Under the pieces are notes generated by a model, which saw nothing but the letters and a program-made list of their open reading frames with translations, did no database searches and was not told the origin of the DNA. The position numbers and the translations under genes are program-made. From Gemmatimonas sp. (lineage in GTDB: Bacteria; Gemmatimonadota; Gemmatimonadetes; Gemmatimonadales; Gemmatimonadaceae), in the NCBI GenBank assembly GCA_023910675.1, contig JAAVWC010000002.1, positions 227,428-291,427 on the forward strand: a stretch of 64,000 bases of DNA, given 5' to 3'. Below are positions 43,880 to 52,914 of this stretch, piece after piece; the stretch's first letter is position 1, and every line of letters starts with the position of its first letter.

Positions 43880-45316
43880 ATGCCTCGCCGTATGCCCATT
43901 GTCGTGACCGTGATCACGTTGTCGCTGCTGACCGCCTGCGCCACCAATCCGGTGACGGGGCGGCGCGAGCTGTCGCTGATCTCCGAGTCCCAGGAAGTGC
44001 AGATGGGACGCGAGGCGTCGCAGAACGATTTGCGCCGTGTGGGCGAAGTGCCCAGCACCGCCGCGCAGGCGCTCGTCAAACGCATTGGGACACAAATGGC
44101 CGCCAAGTCGGAGCGTCCATCGCTACCATGGGAATTCCATGTGCTCGATGATGCGGCCGTGAATGCGTTCGCCTACCCAGGCGGCTTCATTTTCGTGACG
44201 CGCGGGCTCATGACGAATCTCAACAGTGAAGCCGAGCTCGCCGAAGTGGTGGGCCATGAAATCGGACACGTCACCGCGAAGCACACGGTGGCGTCCATGA
44301 GTCAGCAGCAATTGGCGCAGATCGGGATGGTGGGTGCGAGTATCGTGTCGCCCACCATTGCCAAGTACGGCGATCTGCTGGGCACCGGCGCGTCCCTGCT
44401 CTTTCTCAAGTTCGGCCGCGACGACGAGCTGCAGGCCGATGCGCTCGGCTTTCAGTATTCCCTGGCGCAGGGGTTCGATGTGCGCGAGTCGCCCAAGGTA
44501 TTCTCGATGCTCGGGCGACTGAGTGGTGGCGCGGGACGCGTGCCCGAGTGGCAGAGCACGCACCCTGATCCGGGCAATCGCATTCAGCGTGCGGAGCAGC
44601 GCATTGCGCAAACGGCTCCGGCCGCGCTGACGGGCAAGGCCGTGAATCGCGACGCGTATCTGCGCGTGGTGAACGGCATGGTGTTCGGGGAAAATCCCCG
44701 GCAGGGCTACTTCACCGGCACGCGATTTCTGCACCCCGACCTGCGTTTTCAGCTTGATTTCCCGACTGGCTGGAAGACCGCCAATCAGCCCGATGCCGTG
44801 GTGGCAGTGAGCCCCGACAACGGCGCGCAGATTCAGCTCGTGCCGGGACAGGGCACGCCCACGCAGGCGCTGCAGGGGCTGCTGCAACAGCAGGGCGTGA
44901 CGGTGAAGCAATCGGGACAGACCACCATCAATGGCATTGGCGCTGTCCTGGCGGCGTTCGACGCACGGACGCCGCAGGGGACGCTGAGCGGACTGGCAGT
45001 CGCGCTGACATACGGGAACAGTACGTATGTGCTGCTGGGCCTCACCGTCCCGCAGGTGACCGCGCAACAGGGTCCCGCCATCGAAGCGGCGCTGCGCTCG
45101 TTCCGTCCGCTGACCGACGCCACCGCGCTGGGCATGCAGCCGGCGCGCGTGGAGCTCGTGACGCTCGATCAGACGATGACGGCACAGCAGTTCGTGCAGC
45201 GTTACCCGAGTTCGGTGCCGGCGGAGCAGGTGTACGTGATGAACGGCGTGGAAGCGACGACGTCGCTCTCGCGAGGGACGCTGGTGAAGCGCGTGGTGGG
45301 AGGAATTGGGCGGTAG
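43880..45316 (+). CDS. M48-family zinc metallopeptidase lipoprotein
   Basis: 478 residues from ATG 43880 with CGGAG upstream. Lipobox L-T-A-C (LSLLTACATNPVTGRRE). Peptidase domain at ~30-260: AYPGGFIFVTRGLMTNLNSEAELAEVVGHEIGHVTAKH gives the HEIGH zinc site, with the third ligand Glu in DDELQADALGFQY. The C-terminal ~200 residues are an extra domain seen in BepA-like or oligomeric M48 lipoproteins (FQLDFPTGWKTANQPDAVVAVS). Periplasmic protein quality control is the likely role. Confidence 0.92.
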   Translation: MPRRMPIVVTVITLSLLTACATNPVTGRRELSLISESQEVQMGREASQNDLRRVGEVPSTAAQALVKRIGTQMAAKSERPSLPWEFHVLDDAAVNAFAYPGGFIFVTRGLMTNLNSEAELAEVVGHEIGHVTAKHTVASMSQQQLAQIGMVGASIVSPTIAKYGDLLGTGASLLFLKFGRDDELQADALGFQYSLAQGFDVRESPKVFSMLGRLSGGAGRVPEWQSTHPDPGNRIQRAEQRIAQTAPAALTGKAVNRDAYLRVVNGMVFGENPRQGYFTGTRFLHPDLRFQLDFPTGWKTANQPDAVVAVSPDNGAQIQLVPGQGTPTQALQGLLQQQGVTVKQSGQTTINGIGAVLAAFDARTPQGTLSGLAVALTYGNSTYVLLGLTVPQVTAQQGPAIEAALRSFRPLTDATALGMQPARVELVTLDQTMTAQQFVQRYPSSVPAEQVYVMNGVEATTSLSRGTLVKRVVGGIGR

Positions 45317-45355
45317 GCTCGGCGTCCTCGGGTGGTCGGACGCCGCCGGGACCGA

Positions 45356-46519
45356 CTACGCGGCGGCGTACTTCCTTCCCTGACGGGCGACCAGCGCCGT
45401 TCCTATTGCGCAGACGACGGCGCCCACCACGAATGGGCCGCCGAGTCCGACGAGGCTGGCGACGCCGCTTCCCATGACCGGGCCCACGACGCGGCCGAGC
45501 GATGATGCGCCCTGGTACGCGCCCAGCACGCCGCCTCGCTCGTGTGGTGCGGCGGAGGCGGCGACGAGTCCGCTCATGCTCGGATTGAAGAGCGCGGACC
45601 CAACGGCGAAGATCGACAACGCCACCAGCAACAGCGGAATCCCCGTGGCGAAGGGGATGCCGAGCATGCCGATGGCAATGAGCACGATACCCACCGTGGC
45701 CAGTTTGTGGGGACCGAAGCGAGTCGTGAGCTTCCCGATGATGCCGGCCTGCACGGCCACCGAAATGACGCCCGTGAACCCATACATCCACCCCAGTGTG
45801 CGGGGGCCGACGGCAAAGCGTTCGGCGGAATAGAGTGCGAGTGTGCTCTGCAGCAACGCGACGGCCGCGACGACGACAATGGTGGCTACCAACAATCCGC
45901 GCAGCACTGGCCTGGTGAAATACACGCCCATCCCCACGCGCCGGGTGTCGGGGGCGCGGCGCTTTTCGGGCGGGAGTGATTCGGGGAGGCGCACCAGCGT
46001 CAGCACGAAAGCCACGAGCGACATGATGGCGGCCGCGTGCGCCACGCGGGCGAGGGCGCTGCCGTTGTCGTTTTCCGAACCCGCCAGCAGCCCTCCCAGT
46101 GCGGGCCCCAAAATGAAGCCCATCCCGAAGGCCGAGCCGAGCAGGCCGAGTGCCTTGGGGCGCGTGGCGTCGGTGGTGATGTCGGTGGTGTATGCGTAGG
46201 CGGCGGAGATATTGCCAGCCGAGAGCCCCGCGATGATGCGCGAGATGGCGAGCGTCACGCCTGTGTCGGCGTACGCGAGCATCCACGAGGAGGCCGCATT
46301 GGCGAGCAGTGTGAAGAGCAGCACCGGCCGTCGTCCGGTCCGGTCGGAGAGGCTCCCCCACAGCGGTGCGCCGACGAGCTGGCCGGCGGAGTAGAGCCCC
46401 AGGAAGAAGATGACCGACGACGGCGAGACCCCGATGCGTTCCGCGTAGAACGGGAACACCGGGATGATCATGCCGAAGCCGATCAGGTCGAGAAAGACGA
46501 CGAGAAAGAGTGTGAACAC
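45356..46519 (-). CDS. MFS transporter (TetA-like drug:H+ antiporter group)
   Basis: About 387 residues using the GTG at 46519 (LVFTLFLVVFLDLIGFGMII); the exact start is uncertain because the frame stays open upstream into the divergent gene. Twelve hydrophobic segments; motif A in GSLSDRTGRRPVLLF after the second segment; motif C-like GPALGGLL in segment 5. Resembles TetA/MdtG-type exporters of small lipophilic compounds. Divergent from 46561. Confidence 0.9.
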   Translation of the reverse strand: MFTLFLVVFLDLIGFGMIIPVFPFYAERIGVSPSSVIFFLGLYSAGQLVGAPLWGSLSDRTGRRPVLLFTLLANAASSWMLAYADTGVTLAISRIIAGLSAGNISAAYAYTTDITTDATRPKALGLLGSAFGMGFILGPALGGLLAGSENDNGSALARVAHAAAIMSLVAFVLTLVRLPESLPPEKRRAPDTRRVGMGVYFTRPVLRGLLVATIVVVAAVALLQSTLALYSAERFAVGPRTLGWMYGFTGVISVAVQAGIIGKLTTRFGPHKLATVGIVLIAIGMLGIPFATGIPLLLVALSIFAVGSALFNPSMSGLVAASAAPHERGGVLGAYQGASSLGRVVGPVMGSGVASLVGLGGPFVVGAVVCAIGTALVARQGRKYAAA

Positions 46520-46560
46520 GAGGGGTGGCCGGGGAGCGCGCGCGAACGGAGATTTGGGGA

Positions 46561-47028
46561 ATGAGCGATCAAGAACGCACGACCGCGACCGGTGCGACGG
46601 AACGTCAGGACCGCATTCTCGAAGATCTGCAGGATGCTGTACAACGCATGCACGTGCTTTCCCGTTCGCCACAGGTGGTGGTGGCCAGCGGTCGGCGCGA
46701 TCAAGGCGCGCGTCCCATGGCCTGGCAGGTGCTCTTCGAGCGGAGTCTGGGCGCGAAACACCCGCCGCTCCATTATCGGGGCGTGTCGGCGGTGCGGCTG
46801 CAGGCGGTGCTGGCCAACGGCTACGACAGCGATCCCACGCTCGGGGCCGTGTGGTCGGGTCCGCGTCTCGGCGATGCGATGAGCAGCGGGCCGGTCATTC
46901 AGGTGTTCCGCGCTGACCGGCTCCCCGACGACGTGAGCCGGGCGCTTTTGGGGGTCATCGTCTTCGAGGAAGACGGCCTCATGCTGGCCGGGGTGCGCGC
47001 GCTCGTGCAGGAGCTCGGCTTCAGGTAG
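46561..47028 (+). CDS. Hypothetical protein
   Basis: 155 residues from ATG 46561. Soluble, no signal. The central part HYRGVSAVRLQAVLANGYDSDPT has the flavour of an ADP-ribosyltransferase-type 'H-x-G-T/S ... G-x-D' segment, but I would not assign it. Ends FEEDGLMLAGVRALVQELGFR. Divergent from the MFS transporter. Confidence 0.55.
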   Translation: MSDQERTTATGATERQDRILEDLQDAVQRMHVLSRSPQVVVASGRRDQGARPMAWQVLFERSLGAKHPPLHYRGVSAVRLQAVLANGYDSDPTLGAVWSGPRLGDAMSSGPVIQVFRADRLPDDVSRALLGVIVFEEDGLMLAGVRALVQELGFR

Positions 47029-47173
47029 TCGCCCGGTTTGCAGCGCCGATCAGTCCGAATGGCCGAACTCGCCATGATGAGGATCGGCACCGAAGATGCA
47101 CGGGAGAAGGGTCCAGGCAGGAAACGCTGTGACCTCATCACGGATTCGATGTCGGATCCACAGGTAGCTTCGT

Positions 47174-47452
47174 ATGCCACTCGCCTTACGCTCCCACTTT
47201 GGTGCACTCGCTGGTGGACTGGAACACGCCCTCGCCATCGCGACGTTTGTGCACGCCGTGCAGCCCAGCGGCGGCACACTCACGCCCGTCATCGACTCGC
47301 AGCGACCTACCAGCGAATTCGATCGTTTCTCGCGGTTGGTGACATTACTGCAGGATGTCGTCGCCCATGCGGGCTATACCATTGATGATCTGCGACGTGA
47401 AGGGTTCGACGAGCCGGTGCTGTCGGCGTTGACGATGGCGCATCGCCACTGA
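47174..47452 (+). CDS. Short degenerate HD/RelA-type hydrolase-like protein
   Basis: 92 residues from ATG 47174. The outline LEHALAIATFVHA ... LVTLLQDVVAHAGYTIDDLRREGFDEPVLSALT follows small (p)ppGpp-hydrolase-like HD proteins (LExAlxfAxxaHxGQ ... VLHDVVEDTxxTLDDLRxxGFxxEVVxAL). The metal-binding HD is replaced by QD, the VED by VAH, and the central and terminal parts are missing. Either a relic or a non-catalytic binder. Confidence 0.5.
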   Translation: MPLALRSHFGALAGGLEHALAIATFVHAVQPSGGTLTPVIDSQRPTSEFDRFSRLVTLLQDVVAHAGYTIDDLRREGFDEPVLSALTMAHRH

Positions 47453-47535
47453 ATCGCCACGGAATCGTGAGATTCGTGATGCGGCTGTGACCGCTTGCAT
47501 GGCGCGGGGGTACCTTCGACGGTACTTTCCGCGCG

Positions 47536-49023
47536 ATGTCACTGTCCAGACTTTTCGACCGCTCGTTGCTGGGGCGGGCGTCGCTCCCTGCGCTCGAATT
47601 CGAAGACGCTGCGGGTGCTGTGACGCATTACACCTTTGGTGATCTCGAGCGGCGCAGCAATCAGCTGGCGGCGGTCCTTCGTACGCGTGGCGTCCATGCT
47701 GGTGATCGCCTTGCGTTTTATCTGATCAATCAACCGGCGATCATCGATCTCTGGCTGGCGTGCGTCAAGTTGGGTGTGATCGTCGTGCCCATCAATGTGC
47801 TGTACCGTGAGCGTGAGATTGCGCACATCGTGCAGGATGCCGAGCCGGTGGCGGTGGTGACGACGGCGGCGCAGGCCTCGCTGCTGCCGGGCGGCACCGC
47901 ATGGTGGGATGTGGCGATGCTCAGCGCCGAGATGCTGACGGCATCCGCGGAAAGGCAGGTGGTGTCGCTCGCCGCCGATGCGGCCGCAGCGATCGTGTAT
48001 ACCTCGGGCACGACGGGTGCCTCGAAGGGCGCGATCCTCACCCATGGCAACTTTGCCGCGAACGCGCTCGCGCTCGTGCAGGCCTGGGAGATCACATCGG
48101 CCGACCGGTACCTGGCGGTGCTGCCGCTGTTCCATGTGCACGGACTTGCCAACGGCGTGCATGTGTGGCTGCTGAGCGGCTGTCACATGAAGCTGGTGGA
48201 GCGGTTCGAACAGGAGCGCGCGCCGGGGTGGTTCAGCGCGTACACGCCCACACTGTTTTTCGGTGTGCCCACCATGTACGTCCGATTGCTCGAACTCCCG
48301 CCGGAGCAGGCGAGCGGCATCGGCGCGTCGGTGCGGTTGTTCGTCTCCGGCTCGGCGCCGTTGCCGGCACCGGTCATGGACGCGTTCCGTGAGCGCTTCG
48401 GTCACGTGATTCTCGAGCGCTACGGCATGACCGAGACGCTCATGAACGTGAGTAATCCGTACCATGGTGAACGTCGTCCCGGGACCGTGGGTTTTCCGCT
48501 GCCGATGACGTCGGTGCGCATCGTGGATGAATCGATGCGTGATGTGGCCGACGGCACCAGCGGTGAACTGCTCGTGCGCGGCCCCAACGTGTGCCGCGGC
48601 TACTGGAGCCGTCCCGATACCGAAGCGACGGCGTTCGTGGAGGGATGGTTCCGCACGGGTGACGTGGGTGTGCGCGCGCTCGACGGCTACATCACGCTCG
48701 AAGGTCGGCGCAGTGATCTGATCATTTCCGGCGGCTTCAACATTTATCCGCGCGAGATCGAGGAGTTGCTGGCGGAGCAGCCAGGCATCGCCGAAGCCGC
48801 GGTGGTGGGTGTGAAGGACGCGGCGCGTGGCGAAGTGCCGGTGGCGTATGTGGTGTGCGGCGACGACGTGGACCTCGACGCGCTTGGCGCGACGGTGCGT
48901 ACACAGCTGGCGTCGTTCAAGGTGCCCCGCGCGTTCGTGCGTGTGCCGGTCCTGCCGCGCACGGCGTTGGGGAAGGTGCAGCGACATTTATTGCCGCCGT
49001 GGCCGGCGTGGACGCCGCAGTGA
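47536..49023 (+). CDS. matB: Acyl-CoA synthetase, malonyl-CoA synthetase-like
   Basis: 495 residues, ANL superfamily. It would activate a carboxylic acid with ATP and CoA. P-loop-like YTSGTTGASKGAILTHGN at ~152-169, VSGSAPLPAP, GMTETLMNVSNPYHGERRPGTVGFPLP (A5 region, similar to MatB enzymes), WFRTGDVG, GRRSDLIISGGFNIYPREIEELL and PRTALGKVQRHLL (catalytic Lys). The length, sequence style and a MatC-type permease right after it suggest malonate as substrate; this is inference. Confidence 0.8.
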   Translation: MSLSRLFDRSLLGRASLPALEFEDAAGAVTHYTFGDLERRSNQLAAVLRTRGVHAGDRLAFYLINQPAIIDLWLACVKLGVIVVPINVLYREREIAHIVQDAEPVAVVTTAAQASLLPGGTAWWDVAMLSAEMLTASAERQVVSLAADAAAAIVYTSGTTGASKGAILTHGNFAANALALVQAWEITSADRYLAVLPLFHVHGLANGVHVWLLSGCHMKLVERFEQERAPGWFSAYTPTLFFGVPTMYVRLLELPPEQASGIGASVRLFVSGSAPLPAPVMDAFRERFGHVILERYGMTETLMNVSNPYHGERRPGTVGFPLPMTSVRIVDESMRDVADGTSGELLVRGPNVCRGYWSRPDTEATAFVEGWFRTGDVGVRALDGYITLEGRRSDLIISGGFNIYPREIEELLAEQPGIAEAAVVGVKDAARGEVPVAYVVCGDDVDLDALGATVRTQLASFKVPRAFVRVPVLPRTALGKVQRHLLPPWPAWTPQ

Positions 49024-49042
49024 GTCGAACGACGAGGAGCGC

Positions 49043-50296
49043 ATGGTCATGAGCCCCGCCTCGCTGTCGCTGGTTGCCCTGCTGATCGTGGTGGGCGTGA
49101 GTCTCACGTCGCGCCTCAACGTGGGCGTGCTCGCGGTGGCGCTGGCGTGGGGCGTGGGGGTGTTCGCAGCGGGGTGGAAGCCGGAGCAGGTGATGGCGGC
49201 GTTTCCGTCGTCGCTCTTTCTCACGCTGGTGGGGGTGACGCTGCTCTTTGGTGTGGCGCAGAGCAACGGCAGCATGTCGACGATTACCAACGCGGGGCTG
49301 CGCGCGTTGCGTGGGCACACGGCGTTCATGCCGCTGCTGCTCTTCGTGTTGGCGTTCGGTATCAGCTCATTGGGGCCGGGGTCCATTGCGACGGTGGCGT
49401 TGCTGGCGCCCATTGCGATGGGGCTCGCGTATCAGGCGCGGGTGCCGATGCTGCTCGCCGCGCTCATGATTGGCAACGGCGCCAACGCGGGCAACCTGTC
49501 GCCCATCAGCGCGATCGGGGTGCTGGTCCTGTCGCTCATGGAGCAGGCGGGACTGGGTGGCCACGCGATGGCGGTGTTCCTGGCCAACTTTGCCGCGCAC
49601 GCCATGGTGGCGGTGGCGGCGTGGGCGTTGTTCGGTGGCCTCGCGTTGCGTCGTGCACCGCCGGTGGAGGCGGAGGCCATCGAGGCCGAGCCCTTCGAGC
49701 GTCGGCACGCGCTGACCTTCGCGGTGGGCGCGCTTTGGATTGCTGGGGTACTTTTTCTCAAGGTGCCTCCTGGATTGACCGCCTTTGCGGCAGCGGGTGC
49801 GCTCGTGCTGCTCGGTGCCGGTGACGACACAGCGATGCTCAAGCAGGTCCCGTGGCCCGTGATCACAATGGTGTGCGGCGTGAGTGTGCTCATTGGGGTG
49901 CTCGAGAAGACCGGCGGCATGGATCTGTTCACCACGCTGTTGTCGCAGCTGGCCACGCCGGCCACGGTCAACGGCGTGATTGGTGGTGTGACGGGGCTGA
50001 TCTCGACGTACAGCTCCACGTCGGGGGTGGTGTATCCGGCCTTCATTCCGGCTATTCCCGGGCTCGTGGCCAAGCTTGGCGGTGGCAATCCGCTGGAGAT
50101 CGCGCTCAGCGTCAATGTGGGCGCGGCGCTGGTGGACGTGTCGCCCCTGTCGACGATTGGCGGGTTGTGCATTGCGGCAGTGCCGACGGGGCAGGACACG
50201 CGCCGCCTGTTCCGTCAACTGCTGTTGTGGGGCTTTGCCATGACGGTGGTGGGTGCGCTCTTTTGTCAGACGGTCATCCCACTGTTTGCGATGTAA
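49043..50296 (+). CDS. matC: MatC-type dicarboxylate (malonate) permease
   Basis: 417 residues from ATG 49043 with GAGGAG 6 nt upstream (a second ATG two codons later is possible). Eleven or so hydrophobic segments; the first ~150 residues match the MatC N-terminal family (LTSRLNVGVLAVALAWGVGV, LFLTLVGVTLLFGVAQSNG, SSLGPGSIATVALLAPIAMG, IGNGANAGNLSPISAIGVLV). Second half is SLC13/ArsB-like (STYSSTSGVVYPAFIP, VDVSPLSTIGGLC). 20 bp after matB. Confidence 0.85.
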   Translation: MVMSPASLSLVALLIVVGVSLTSRLNVGVLAVALAWGVGVFAAGWKPEQVMAAFPSSLFLTLVGVTLLFGVAQSNGSMSTITNAGLRALRGHTAFMPLLLFVLAFGISSLGPGSIATVALLAPIAMGLAYQARVPMLLAALMIGNGANAGNLSPISAIGVLVLSLMEQAGLGGHAMAVFLANFAAHAMVAVAAWALFGGLALRRAPPVEAEAIEAEPFERRHALTFAVGALWIAGVLFLKVPPGLTAFAAAGALVLLGAGDDTAMLKQVPWPVITMVCGVSVLIGVLEKTGGMDLFTTLLSQLATPATVNGVIGGVTGLISTYSSTSGVVYPAFIPAIPGLVAKLGGGNPLEIALSVNVGAALVDVSPLSTIGGLCIAAVPTGQDTRRLFRQLLLWGFAMTVVGALFCQTVIPLFAM

Positions 50297-50335
50297 CCGT
50301 GTCAATGCGATTTCCCGTTTTCCCGGCGTCACGTC

Positions 50336-51463
50336 ATGTCTGCATCGGACAAGCTCCACCGTTGGCTCGATATTCTGGCTGCTCTGCTGAGTCGTCGTTA
50401 CCCATTACCGCTCAGTGAACTGCGGCGCGAAGTGCCGGGGTACGCCGACGAATCGGTGAAGGAGGACAGCATCCTGCGCATGTTCGAGCGCGACAAGGGC
50501 GAGCTGCGTGAGTTGGGGGTCGTCATCGACACCATTCCGGACAGCGACGGTGTGTCGCGCTATCAGCTGCGCAAAGCGGACTTCTACCTGCCGTTGCTGT
50601 CGGTGTGCGAAACGCTGCTCCCGTCGGAGACCGAGCTGCGTCAGCAACCGCGCTACGGCCCGCCCACCATGGGGGGCAGCGTGCCGTCGCTCGTGCTCAC
50701 GCCAGACGAGTGTCATGCGCTGCGGCGTGCGGCGGCACGCGTGGCGGGATTGGGGCACGTTGAGCTTGCCGAAGACGCGGCGCGTGCGCTGCGCAAGCTG
50801 CAGTTCGATCTCGAAGTGTTTGCCGAAGGATTGCCGGCGGCGGCGGTGTTGCGTGTGGACGGTGATGTGTTCGACACGCTGACCAATGCGGTGGCACTCC
50901 GGAAGCGGCTGCGCTTCACGTATCACAGCATGGAGCGCAACGAGACCGCCGAACGCGTGGTGGATCCGTACGGCCTCGTTTTTCTCACGGGCCATTGGTA
51001 CCTGGTGGCGCACGATGTGAACGCCCAGGGGATGCGGCAGTTTCGCGTGAGTCGCATTCGCTCGGCGGTGCTGGGCGATCAGCGCAAGCAGCACCCCGAC
51101 TTCGAGGTGCCAGCGACGTTCGACCTTTCCACGTATGCCGCATCGCGACAGTCGTGGGAGCTTGGGAACGGTGATCATCAGACGGTGATTGTGGCGTTTC
51201 GCGGCGATACGGGTGTGGTCTCGCAGGGGCGCGCGTTGGGTGAACCGGTCGCGGCGCCGTACGACGGGCAGTTCGCATGGTTGGGTGCGACGCACAGTGT
51301 GCGCAGCTTCCGAGTGCGACGCCGCGATACGTTCTTGCGATGGGTGCTGTCGTTTGCCGGTGATGCACGACCCGTGGCGCCAGACGATGCGGTGCAGGAG
51401 TGGACGGCGCTACTGCGCGCGTCACGCGATACGCAGATGGCCGTTGCGACGGAGGCCGAATGA
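50336..51463 (+). CDS. WYL-domain transcriptional regulator (PafB-like)
   Basis: 375 residues. Winged HTH at ~10-70 (LDILAALLSRRYPLPLSELRREV), WYL domain at ~185-260 (LTNAVALRKRLRFTYHSMER ... VVDPYGLVFLTGHWYLVAHD) and a WCX-type C-terminal part. Overlaps the next gene by ATGA. Tandem WYL pairs of this kind are homologous to PafBC, which activates DNA-damage genes in actinobacteria; the target here is unknown. Confidence 0.88.
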   Translation: MSASDKLHRWLDILAALLSRRYPLPLSELRREVPGYADESVKEDSILRMFERDKGELRELGVVIDTIPDSDGVSRYQLRKADFYLPLLSVCETLLPSETELRQQPRYGPPTMGGSVPSLVLTPDECHALRRAAARVAGLGHVELAEDAARALRKLQFDLEVFAEGLPAAAVLRVDGDVFDTLTNAVALRKRLRFTYHSMERNETAERVVDPYGLVFLTGHWYLVAHDVNAQGMRQFRVSRIRSAVLGDQRKQHPDFEVPATFDLSTYAASRQSWELGNGDHQTVIVAFRGDTGVVSQGRALGEPVAAPYDGQFAWLGATHSVRSFRVRRRDTFLRWVLSFAGDARPVAPDDAVQEWTALLRASRDTQMAVATEAE

Positions 51464-52443
51464 TTCGCGCCGATGAACGGCTGCAGCGGTTGCTGCTGGC
51501 CTTCCCGCTCATGGCCGATGAGCCGGGCATGTCGGTCGAGGAACTGGCGCGTCGCGTTGGCACCAGCACCAAGGTGCTGACGAAGGACTTTGCGTCGCTC
51601 GAGCGCTACGACACACCGGCGGGGTGGGTGGACACGGTGCAGCTGCTCATTCAGCAGGGGCAGGCCTCGATGCAATCGTCGCACTTCAAGCGGCCGCAGA
51701 AGCTCAACCGCCCTGAGATGCTCGCGCTCGATCTTGGCCTTGGTATGCTGCAGGCGGAGTTGCCGGTTGACGAACGCGCCGTGGTGGCGCGCACGCGGCA
51801 GCTGTTGCAGGCGGTGACGGCGCGTCGTGCGACGAGTGGGTCGGAGGGGGACCGTCGCGAGGATGCCATCATGGCGGAGAGTGCGCGTGCGTCGCAGCTG
51901 GCGATGCTGGCGGTCTTGCAGCAGGCGCAGGAGCAGCAGCTCGTGGTGACGTTGGAGTATCAGCGTCCCGACGAAGTGCAGCCGGGGGTGCGTCGGGTAC
52001 GTCCGTATGCGTTACTGCGCGCAGATGCACACGTGTACATGGTTGCGTGGTGCGAGCGTGCGGAGGCGTTGCGCGTGTTCCGTCTCGATCGTGTGACTGG
52101 GGCGACGCTCACCACCGATCGCTATGAAGTCCCCGCTGACTTTTCGCTGGCGCAGGTGCTGCAGCAGGGCGGGGTCTTCAAGCGCGACGATCATGGTGAG
52201 GAGATGCTCATCGTGCGGTACTCACCGCAGGTGGCGCGATGGATTGCCGAACGGACGGGCGGTACGGTGGCCGACGACGGCACGTTGGAGGTGTCGTATC
52301 CGCTGGCCGACGAAGCGTGGGCGGTGCGGCACATCCTGCAGTATGGTCCCGATGCGGCGGTGGTTTCGCCTGGGGCGGTCCGCGAGCGCGTGCTGCGGGT
52401 GTTACATCAGCTGCTCGACGACGCTGCCGGCGTGGAATCGTGA
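51460..52443 (+). CDS. WYL-domain transcriptional regulator (PafC-like)
   Basis: 327 residues from ATG 51460. HTH at ~8-55 (LQRLLLAFPLMADEPGMSVEELARRVGTST), WYL domain at ~155-220 (LVVTLEYQRPD ... VRPYALLRADAHVYMVAWCE) and WCX tail (VVSPGAVRERVLRVLHQLL). Translationally coupled to the first WYL gene, so the two proteins probably act as a heterodimer. Confidence 0.88.
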   Translation: MIRADERLQRLLLAFPLMADEPGMSVEELARRVGTSTKVLTKDFASLERYDTPAGWVDTVQLLIQQGQASMQSSHFKRPQKLNRPEMLALDLGLGMLQAELPVDERAVVARTRQLLQAVTARRATSGSEGDRREDAIMAESARASQLAMLAVLQQAQEQQLVVTLEYQRPDEVQPGVRRVRPYALLRADAHVYMVAWCERAEALRVFRLDRVTGATLTTDRYEVPADFSLAQVLQQGGVFKRDDHGEEMLIVRYSPQVARWIAERTGGTVADDGTLEVSYPLADEAWAVRHILQYGPDAAVVSPGAVRERVLRVLHQLLDDAAGVES

Positions 52444-52459
52444 GCGGTGGTGTTGTGCC

Positions 52460-52831
52460 TCAGTCGTCGTCTTTTTCGCTGGGGATGAGAATCCAGCCCA
52501 GTACGGTTGAGGCCACGCTGACGAGCAGGGCGCCGATGAAGGCGGGGCCGAAGCCGTCGACGTGAAAGGGGATTTGCAGGCGGGTGGCCAGGGCGCTCGT
52601 GATGAGCAGCATGGCCGCATTGAGGACCATCGAGAAGAGCCCCAGCGTGATGATGAGCACGGGGAGCGAGAAGAACTCGATGATGGGACGGATGAACGCA
52701 TTGGCCACCCCGAACACCAGCGACAGGGTCAAGAGTCCCGTGGCGGTGCCGGTGTAGCGAATACCGTCGATGAACTTCGCGGCCATCCAGAGCGCGGCAG
52801 CATTGATCAGCAGTCGTAACAGCAGGTTCAT
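52460..52831 (-). CDS. Phage-holin-family (DUF360-type) membrane protein
   Basis: 123 residues from ATG 52831. Four hydrophobic segments. Signature NAFIRPIIEFFSLPVLIITLGLFSMVLNAAML is characteristic of the four-helix 'phage holin family' membrane proteins (YvlD-like), which are chromosomal and not phage-derived. It ends 17 bp from the WYL gene's stop, convergent. Confidence 0.9.
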   Translation of the reverse strand: MNLLLRLLINAAALWMAAKFIDGIRYTGTATGLLTLSLVFGVANAFIRPIIEFFSLPVLIITLGLFSMVLNAAMLLITSALATRLQIPFHVDGFGPAFIGALLVSVASTVLGWILIPSEKDDD

Positions 52832-52914
52832 GCCTGAAGAATGTGCACGCAGCGCGCGAGACGCGAGGGTCTGATGCGACCGGTTGGGCAAGGACTCGTG
52901 TTATACTTTCAGGC

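Noticed and set aside
52460..52831. 'Phage holin' gene as a sign of a prophage
   Set aside because: This four-helix family is chromosomal in many bacteria and no phage genes are nearby.
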